A program made the position numbers and the translations under genes. A stretch of DNA of 64,000 bases from Isoetes taiwanensis. Taxonomy: Eukaryota; Streptophyta; Lycopodiopsida; Isoetales; Isoetaceae. The stretch is from NCBI GenBank assembly GCA_021234155.1, contig JAJEKV010000054.1, positions 808,001 through 872,000 on the forward strand. The letters run 5' to 3'. The notes below the pieces were generated by a model, which saw only the letters and a program-made list of their open reading frames with translations, did no database searches and was not told where the DNA came from. Of the stretch, positions 56,671-64,000 are shown piece by piece (position 1 is the first letter of the stretch; the number at the start of each line of letters is the position of its first letter).

Positions 56671-57544
56671 AGATTCTATAAGCATTCCCCTAGATTCTTT
56701 ATGATTCTATGAAGATTCCCCTAGATTCTCAAAGATTTTATGAAGATTCCCTTAGATCTCCTATGTTCACAAAGATTCTTTTTAGAATCTCCTAGATTTT
56801 CAAAGATTATGCCAAGATTCCTCAAGATTCTATGTAGATTCTCCTATATTCTATGAAGATTTCCCTAGATTCTCCAAGATTCTATCAAGATTCTTAAAGA
56901 TTTTATGAACATTCCCTTAATTCCCCTAGGTTCCCAAAGATTCTCTTGATATTCGTCTAGATTCCCAAAGATTATCCCAAGACTCCTCTAGATTCCCCAA
57001 GATTTTATGTAGTTCTATTGAATTCTCCAAGATTTGATGAAGATTCTCCTAGATTCCTTTAGATTATAGGAAAATTCTCCATGATTCTCCAAGATTCTAT
57101 CATGATTTCACTAGATTCTCAAAACTTTTAGAAAGATTCCCTTAGATTCCCAAAGATTCTCTTAAGATTCATCTAGATTCTCCAAGTTCATATGAAGATT
57201 CCCTTAGAATTTACATGATTCTATCAAGATTCCTTTAGATTCTTAAAGATTCTATGAAGATTCCCTTGGATTCCCTTAATTTCTCAAAGATTCTCTCGTG
57301 ATTCCTATAGATTCCCTTTGATTCCCAAAGATTCTCTTGAGATTCCCATAGATTCTATAAATATTCCTCTAGATTCTCCAAGATTGCATCAAGATTCCTC
57401 TACATTCTCCATGTATTTATGAAGGTTCCTTTAGATTCCCTGAGATTCCTATGGATTCCCTTTCGATTCCCTAAGATTCTCTTGGAATTCCTCTACATTC
57501 TCTAAGATCTCTGACGATTCCCCAGATTCCTATAAATTATTATA

Positions 57545-58020
57545 AAGAACCACTCATTGGAAAGCTCTCGACGAGAGGAATCCAATGGCATAGGTCCCAC
57601 CTTCATCTGACCCCTCCACCGCAAGCTACATGCCTCTGAAGGCGATTAAACAAAAGGAAGCTTCCTAGAAAGTCTAGTCATAAATGTGTTGCCACCTCAT
57701 TACCTTTTTATTAATGAGGGTGCCACCTCACCTCCTTTAAAAAAAAATCAATTTAATATTAAAAAGTTAATGGCTAGGATTTATGCTCACCTTTTAATCT
57801 AACGGCTAAGATCTGCTACACCAAATCTATTTAAGGGACCTTCCTTGCACCTTCCTTACAAAAAATCAAGGGCTAGGATTTATCCTTCCCTTTTGATCCA
57901 ACGGTCCAGGGATGTGGTGCATGCCCCCATGCATGATCTATGCATGCCCATGAGAAATGGATGGCCCTGATGCTGCCACCTCACTGGCCCCACCTTAAAC
58001 GGACGGCATCCGGGCATGTA
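57545..58020 (-). repeat. Dispersed module copy 4 (inverted)
   Basis: Reverse-complement of 13380-13870 over its full length, including the GCATGCCCCCATGCATG segment, CCAACGGTCCAGGGATGTGGTG, the GTGCCACCTCACCTCC block and GGAATCCAATGGCATAGG. Confidence 0.75.
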
Positions 58021-58340
58021 CGATACATAGAATCTTGAGAAATCTAGAGAATCTTGGGGAAGTAAGAGAATGTTCATAAAATCTTTAAGAATCTAAAAGA
58101 ATCCTCTCGTCGAGAGCTTTCCAATGAGTGGTGCTTTGGCACTATTTCGTCGAAGCTGCAGCCAACGTGATCGAACCCTAAGAATCTTCTTGGAATCTTA
58201 GAATTTTATGGAATTCATGGTAATTTAAAGGAATCTAGGGAATCTTCGGAGATCTTAGAGAATCTAGAGGAATTCCAAGAGAATCTTAGGGAATCTAAAG
58301 GGAATCCATGGGAATTTCAGGGAATCTAAAGGAATCTTCG
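58021..58340 (+). repeat. Short GAATCT array in direct orientation
   Basis: Words GAATCTTGGGGAA, GGAATCTAAAGGAATC and AATCTAGAGAATC in the plus orientation, with a fragment of the module (TCCTCTCGTCGAGAGCTTTC) at 58102-58150. The orientation switch within the 54-58 kb block shows local inversion. Confidence 0.65.
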
Positions 58341-58610
58341 ATGAGAGCAATCTAACGGCATGGGCCCCACTTTCATCCGACCCCTCTACTGCAAGCTACG
58401 TGCCTTTGAAGGCGCGGAAGCTTCCTAGAATGTCCACTCATAAACCCTTTGCCACCTCATTACTTTTCTTTTATTAATGAGGGTGCCACCTCATCTCCTT
58501 TAAAAAAAAAACAAATTTAATATTAAAAAGTTAATGGCTAGGATTTATTCTCACCTTTTGATCTAACGGTTAAGATCTGCTACACCAAATACTGCTGCCA
58601 CCTCATCACA
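58341..58610 (-). repeat. Dispersed module copy 5, partial (inverted)
   Basis: ACGGCATGGGCCCCAC..TCATCCGACCCCTCTACTGCAAGC ... GGTGCCACCTCATCTCC ... CTTTTGATCTAACGGTTAAG. It matches the 3' half of the other module copies. Confidence 0.65.
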
Positions 58611-58689
58611 TGGCATTAATTGTACATAACAAACGTGGCTAAACTTGGGCCGTTGATACAGCACATTCGGCGGCCGAGATCAATCTGGA

Positions 58690-58795
58690 TTAAGCACCCC
58701 CCTTGTATGTAAATGTCGAGGTGGCTGCATTCGAACCGTCGATTTCACAATCGACGGCCGAGATCAAAATCTCTATGGACAAGGGGGGTGCTTAA
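58690..58795. mobile_element. Short inverted-repeat element, 106 bp
   Basis: Perfect 17-bp terminal inverted repeats TTAAGCACCCCCCTTGT (58690-58706) and ACAAGGGGGGTGCTTAA (58779-58795), with a second internal palindrome CCGTCGATTTCACAATCGACGG. Ends in TTAA may include the target duplication. The G-run block links it to 3945-4055 and 56485-56600. Confidence 0.6.
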
Positions 58796-58810
58796 GTCAT
58801 TGTATATATA

Positions 58811-59299
58811 TTATGATAAGAGATATCTATTTAGTTTATTTGCATGGTTATTCATGGCAATCGATCTGCAAAGACCAAGCAGATGCTATTGAACATCTTC
58901 ATGGTGCTGCCTACTATGGCAGGGGGTTCAAATCCTTTAGAAAGTGCTATGTGAAACTCGTGCTGTTATTGAATGTATTTTGACCTCCATATTGACTTGC
59001 AGCAATAGTTAGATAATCATATGCCCGACATCGCTGGGCACACATTTCTAATATTATAGATTTTCTTTGGAATATTGGGTTTCGCCTAATTTCGTCACTG
59101 CGTAGCAGCTTCTACTTATCTTCTGAGTCCACTCCCCCTGGTTTGCAGCTTTGAATGTCGTAGCAAAGGCCCAGTAGAGTTAAGCACTTTTGTTCGCTAT
59201 TATTTTTGTCACTCTTACTCTTGTAGCATGTTGAAGTACGTAACCATCTTCATTCTTGAACATTTTCTTTAATGAAAAACAGCCTAAGATGCCCCCTAA
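58811..59299. other. Stretch upstream of the LINE, no gene recognised
   Basis: AT-rich with no coding feature. Its 3' part probably belongs to the 5' untranslated region of the LINE, whose start I could not fix. Confidence 0.3.
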
Positions 59300-60019
59300 T
59301 GAACGTTGAGCGCCTTCGGTTCACCGCCTGGCTCCAGGGAGAATTCCCCAACCCCGATGGATGAGGCTTTGCTTGAAGCTGTTCTCCAGGGGCTGGGAAT
59401 TACTGACACCCCCCTGGAAAACCAGGATTCCATAGTTGCTATCGAAAACTTGATCACTAATTCAATTCAATCTCAGTCTAGAATAGGTTTCTGTAGGTTT
59501 GGGATAAATTAGTTCTTCATTTGTGTTCTTTGCTTTGACAGATCAGGCTCCCTTAGAGTGGCGGCTCATAACTCTCAACCTTTCCTGGGGAACAGATTCG
59601 AGCGTAATCTTTTTATGATGAGTGCTCCTCTGGAATTCGGAATTGAACCAACTTTCTATTGGGCCGCCTTCTTTGATCTCCAACCAACTCAGCACATCAG
59701 GGATCTCCACGTGGTGGTCTGGAGATTTCTGGTTTCTAATTAGTTCCCATCTCGGGTCCCGTGCCAATCTAGGGAGTTGTCAGGGTAGGGTCAGGTTAGA
59801 GTTCTTAGGATTTGATTTTCTGCAATTTTCGGGTACGGTCTGTCACTTCTGTGGATTTTTCTCGGGGGAAGGAAGAAATCATCATTGGCAGTTAACTCTT
59901 GCTCTGGAGGGAAAAGGGTTGGGGAAAGACCCGTTGTTTTCTGATAACGGTTGCTCTTTCTTCTTCATTTTGCTCTGTTGCCCCAGTTCTAATCTGTTTC
60001 CGGCAATCTTCTGATAAGA

Positions 60020-61924
60020 ATGAGAACTAAGGCAAGTTCTTCAACCAAACAAAGCAGCAAGGAAGAGGACGATGAGTGGACACAGATCTTCTGGTTGGAA
60101 AGTAAGAGGGACAAAGCATGGGGGACTCTGAAGGAAATTTACACCGGCCTAGAAATTAGAAGAGATCAACAGAAAGCAGCCGCTTTCTGTATGGGAGTGC
60201 ATGAGGAGGTCAGGATTTTAGCATGCAGAGAAAAGATGGCTTCTATTGACAAGAACTATTCGGAAGGGAGAGCCAACGACGGGGACTGGGTATGGAATAC
60301 TTTCGGGTTCGTGCAGGAACTGGATAATACCTTGTATAAACTAATAACAGTTAAACAAGGGCATACTGAGACGGACTGCTGTAGCCTCAAGAACAGTGTC
60401 TTCAGGGCATTCATGGACAAACTGTTAGCAGAAGTAAAAAACTTGATTATCCAGTAGGGTGGGCTTAGAGAAAACTCCAATGCAAGCATCAGACTGATTA
60501 AAAGATGGGATGAAGCCGAGGATCACGTTATTGAAAGACACAGAAAATCCTTCAAGTCGGGGCTTGCTTTGAACGAATCATTGGAAGGAATCTCCACATC
60601 CCTAGAAGTTTACCAATTGAGGGGTAAGAAGACAGCAAAGAAATGCAAGATCAAAGATGGCTTCTTCAACCCGGAGGAGGTGAATTCTTGTGACTACGGG
60701 AATTGTGAGGAGGTTAAGCTCTCTGCGCTGAATATCACGAAGACGAAAATTGGAGAGAGCAAAATCAGCAACTCCATCTCAATAATCGGCAAGAATGATA
60801 AAGCAAAAGGTTCTCTTTCACCTCTTTCTTATAAAAATGTTCTTATGAATGGTGATCCCCCTGCTCAACCAACTAACTCTGCGAGTCAGAAGGTGATCAA
60901 TGGGGAATTTATTGATATGTTTGGAGTTTCTGATGCATCTGCTATTGACATGTTTTCTAAAAATGCTATTCTTATACACTTCCCGCGGAATTGCCCAACT
61001 CAGGGTGAAGTTATGAATTGGATCACCAAATCTCAGCATATCCTAATTCTGTCCATCCTCAAGCTTGATAGGAACACCTTTCAAATAGTTTGCAGAGATG
61101 AGCCGTGTGTTAAGCACATTCTCAGGAGAAAGCTTGAATTCATCAGCAATGCCCCCTTTTATATAATGAAGTGGTCTCCCAATTTCATTCCGGGTATGGT
61201 AGGAGAAATTCAAACGACCACATGGTTATCATTCCCTAACCTACCTCCAGCCTTCTGGACTCGATCCCACCTAATAGCCCTTTCGAAATCCTTGGGGGAG
61301 GTTATAGAGGTTAATTTACCTCAAATGAACTTCCCTTCAATATGCATTTCTAAGAGGATCAAGTCTGATTGGAAAAAGAAAATCAAAATAAGGGTTAAAG
61401 CTGACGAATTTTTGGATCTAAGTATCAGCTACTCCAAATGGCCTATCCCGGATCCAATGGCTGCCTCAAACCAAACTCAGCAGAAACAGGTATGGCTACC
61501 AAAGGTCACAAACAAGGATGTTAAAGTGGACAACAGGAATACTGGGGATTATGCTCAACAAAATGATCAGTACCACACCAACCAGATTATCCCATCTGAT
61601 ATGAAAAACTATGATAACAACTCAAAGGTGGAGATTCAGGATGACATGGTGGTCCTCATTAAAAATATTAATCTCTCTGTTAGGATTGATATAGGTGACT
61701 TCATATTTATTTTACCCAAGAATATTGAATCCTATCAGCAAGAAGATGAATTAAATACCCAGCAAAGTATTGATGATCTTTTGGATACAGACGACAGAGG
61801 ATGGAATTTGGTAGAAAGGAAAAAGGGCAGAGGTAAAAAGAAGATATACTTTGGCCCAAGGAGATCAAGTCTGAGAAAACAGACCATTCAAGCTGGGAGG
61901 GCTTTAGGTAAATATAGGTTTTAA
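60020..61924 (+). pseudogene. LINE ORF1 with DUF4283-like domain
   Basis: A 635-codon frame from ATG at 60020 to TAA at 61922-61924, interrupted by a single in-frame TAG at 60455-60457. The N-terminal third is charged and helical (EEDDEWTQIFWLESKRDKAW). The centre (about 60990-61460) matches the plant LINE/DUF4283 pattern: AILIHFPRNCPTQGEVMNWI, KLEFISNAPFYIMKWSPNFI and WLSFPNLPPAFWTRSHLIAL. No CCHC knuckle is visible. The protein would bind LINE RNA. Confidence 0.8.
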
Positions 61925-61931
61925 TGGATAG

Positions 61932-64000
61932 GGGAATTGTGTTACCTGGAATCTCCAGGGAATTAATAGTAATATTAAAAGGGATAGATTAAAAGTTTGT
62001 CTTTCTTCCCTTAATCCTGATGTTCTGTTTCTTCAAGAGCATAAGATTCACGATTTGAATCATGAGATTATTATCAGTAGAACTCTCCCTCCCAACTATA
62101 GTATTTGGTCGATTCATGCTAATGATTCTTCTGCAGGTATTGCGATAGCTTGGAAGAACAATTTTAATATCTCTGACACCTACATGATTAATGGTAGAGA
62201 TGGCAGGTGGCAAATCCTTCTCTGTATCTTCCTCAGGATCAAGCTTGCTCTAGTAAACATTTATGCTTATAACAATCCTGGAGAAAGAGTGGAGGTTTGG
62301 AAAAAAGTTAAGAACAGTCTAGATAACATCGAATTCGATGAATGCATTTTGGGGGGAGATCTTAATATGGTGACCAACAGCTTTATGAAGAACAAAAATT
62401 TTAGAGCCCTCGGAAAGCAAGAAAAAGATGCCTGGCTGGACCTTACTCGGAGCCACAATTTAAACCTAGCAAGGACTAAGCCTGATACATATAGCTGGAC
62501 TGATAAAAGAGTTGACCCTACCCGGTGCCTCCATGATAGATTCTACCTATCAGAGAATCTCTGGAATGACAGTAGCAGAGTCAACAATTTGGAAGGTTAC
62601 ACTCTTTCAGACCACTATCCCCAACAGCTGAGGATTATGGCGAGCAACTCTGACAAGAAATAGAGGAAAACTTACTTCAAGCTTAACAGCAGCCTCCTTG
62701 AGCATGAGGAGTTTATGGACAGATTGCAAGGGCTTCTTGCTAAATTCCCCAAACCGATTGGAAAATCAGGATGGATGTATTGGTGGATCCAGGTGGCTAG
62801 AGCAATCAAGAAGTGGCTTAAAGACTGGGGTAAAACAGTCCACTACAATAAGCTCTCCTTCCTTCAGAACTTGAGGGATAAGCTCCCCAATGCCTCGGAA
62901 GAAGAGAAAGATGACATTAGAACAGGAATTGAAAAAGAAGAGATTAGGATTGCTGAAGGCTGGGGACTCAAAGCAAAAATAAGGGAGATCAAAGATGATA
63001 AAAGAAGTAGCTCCAAATTCTTCTTCGTTAAAGCTAAAGGCAGAATGAAGAAGAACCATATTTTTGAAATTAAAGTGGGGGACGAAGAGATCTCAGATGA
63101 GGATCAAATCAAGCTTGCTGCTGCTACCCATTTTACGGGCATCATGGGCACCAATCATGACAGTTCCCAGGCCACCATGGACGGTTTCATCAACCTCCAA
63201 GCAAAGGTAAGTATTGAGACAATTTAAGTATTGCGAAGCCTTTCTCCAATGAGGAGCTTTTTAAGATAGCTATGGATATGGAGAAAGGTAAAAGCCCTGG
63301 CCCTGACGGGCTTCCAGTAGAATTTTTCATCAAAGTATGGCCTATTCTGGGGGAATGCTTCACCAATCTGGCTAATGAGTTCAGGGAGATGAAATGTCTG
63401 GATGCGAGAATTAACACCAGTCTAATCACGCTTATTCCTAAGACTGATATGCCGGCTACCCTCTCGGATTACAGACCTATCTCGCTAACCAATGTCATCT
63501 ATAAGATTATCTCAGGTGCCATTGCCAGAAGACTTAAAACTGTTTTAGAAAGAATCATAAGCACCTCTCAGGCTGCTTATTTGAAAGACGGGTTTATTCT
63601 AGACAATGTGGGTGACAGCAGTGCTAGGGCTAAATTGGGCTAAAGATTCCAACCAAGATATAGCCCTCATTAAGCTTGACATCACCAAGGCCTTCGACAC
63701 AGTTAGCTGGAATTTCCTTTTCAAGTGCTGTAGTGCTCTTGGCTTCTCGGATGAGGTAATTCTTCTCTTTAAAGCTATTCTTTCAAATTCTAGATCTTCA
63801 GTTTTAATCAATGGAGAATGTGGTCCCTTCTTCCCCCTGCAAAGGGGTGTTAAGCAAGGCTGCCCTTTGGCCCCTTTCCTCTTTCTTAATATAATGGAGG
63901 CCCTTCATAGCAAGCTAGAAGAGCCCAAAAGAACTAACATGATCCAAGGTCTCACCCTCCCAGATAATGGAGAAATGGATCAAATCTTGAATGGACATTT
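61932..64000 (+). pseudogene. LINE ORF2: AP endonuclease and reverse transcriptase, frameshifted and partial
   Basis: The endonuclease reads VTWNLQGIN, VLFLQEHKI, GGDLNMV, YSWTDKR and LSDHYPQ, which are the catalytic motifs of LINE AP endonucleases. A TAG at 62661-62663 interrupts it, and the frame shifts near 63215-63225. Reverse transcriptase then gives KGKSPGPDGLPVEFFIK, LITLIPK, LSDYRPISLTNVIYKIISG and SQAAYLKDGFI. After another shift near 63630 come IALIKLDITKAFDTVSW (motif A) and RGVKQGCPLAPFLF (motif B). The window ends before FADD. There is no good ATG in the endonuclease frame. Confidence 0.88.

Larger units (their letters stand above)
54440..57540 (-). repeat. GAATCT-type minisatellite array, inverted relative to 10-15 kb
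   Basis: Reverse-complement words (AGATTCCCCTAGATTC, TATGAAGATTCCC, CAAAGATTCT) recur every 10-16 bases for about 3 kb, broken by a module copy at 56050-56460 and terminal blocks at 56485-56670. Base composition, unit and interruptions are the same as at 10-15 kb but on the opposite strand. Confidence 0.8.
59300..64000 (+). mobile_element. L1-type LINE (ORF1, endonuclease and reverse transcriptase), truncated by the window edge
   Basis: A plus-strand non-LTR retrotransposon: leader with a small open stretch (59357-59512), ORF1 (60020-61924), then an ORF2 with AP-type endonuclease and reverse transcriptase, ending at 64000 just before the FADD box. ORF2 has several frame changes, so the copy is dead. 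The 3' end, and therefore any target duplication, lies outside the window. Confidence 0.9.

Overview
The window is repeat-dominated nuclear DNA of a land plant. The evidence is a plant-type glycosylasparaginase gene with GT-AG introns, a decayed DYW-class PPR gene, a decayed Mediator MED13 fragment that aligns with plant MED13, a plant-type chromovirus, an L1-type LINE and several MITE families. A fern or other seed-free plant would fit the density and decay of the repeats, but that is a guess.

Layout. 1-10 kb: unresolved intergenic DNA, a 213-bp hAT-type MITE with a perfect 8-bp target duplication (5834-6046), and a MED13 pseudogene (about 7390-8905) whose exon is split by a second MITE with arms of about 100 bp. 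10-15.1 kb: degenerate GAATCT-type minisatellite arrays interspersed with a dispersed module and a tRNA-derived SINE head. 15-19 kb: decayed non-LTR remnants. 19,069-32,139: a 13-kb LTR retrotransposon with a perfect ATATG target duplication. 32-40 kb: mostly unresolved, with one CACTA end. 40.2-42.1 kb: a glycosylasparaginase gene on the minus strand, the only convincingly functional host gene. 42.7-43.9 kb: PPR-DYW pseudogene. 47.4-49.7 kb: decayed transposase gene. 50.2-54.4 kb: a small acidic-protein gene, then a minus-strand pseudogene with an FCP1/NIF-like HAD phosphatase domain. 54.4-58.8 kb: the same GAATCT arrays and modules as at 10-15 kb, inverted. 59.3-64 kb: an L1-type LINE cut by the window edge just before its RT catalytic FADD motif.

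The standout is the LTR retrotransposon. It is a Ty3/gypsy chromovirus (gag with CCHC knuckle; protease, RT, RNase H, integrase, C-terminal chromodomain). Between its primer-binding site and gag it carries about 4.5 kb of extra coding sequence: ORF-A (N-terminal domain plus coiled coil); a histone H3 core, overlapping ORF-A in the +1 frame, with a strongly rewritten tail that keeps an ARKS (H3K9-like) motif; ORF-B with a local promoter-like block and an internal repeat; and a small ORF-C. The H3 core has Y at position 41 and L at position 90, as in plant H3.3, and no CENP-A-type loop insertion. One element therefore encodes both a histone H3-like protein and a chromodomain, the domain class that often reads methylated ARKS motifs. 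I know of no described retrotransposon with this arrangement, but I could not search. This copy has one in-frame TAG between gag and pol and one apparent 1-base insertion in RNase H, while the H3 frame is intact.

Limits: translations, splice sites and family assignments were read by eye. Homology statements rest on remembered family motifs. No alignment, database search or expression data were available.
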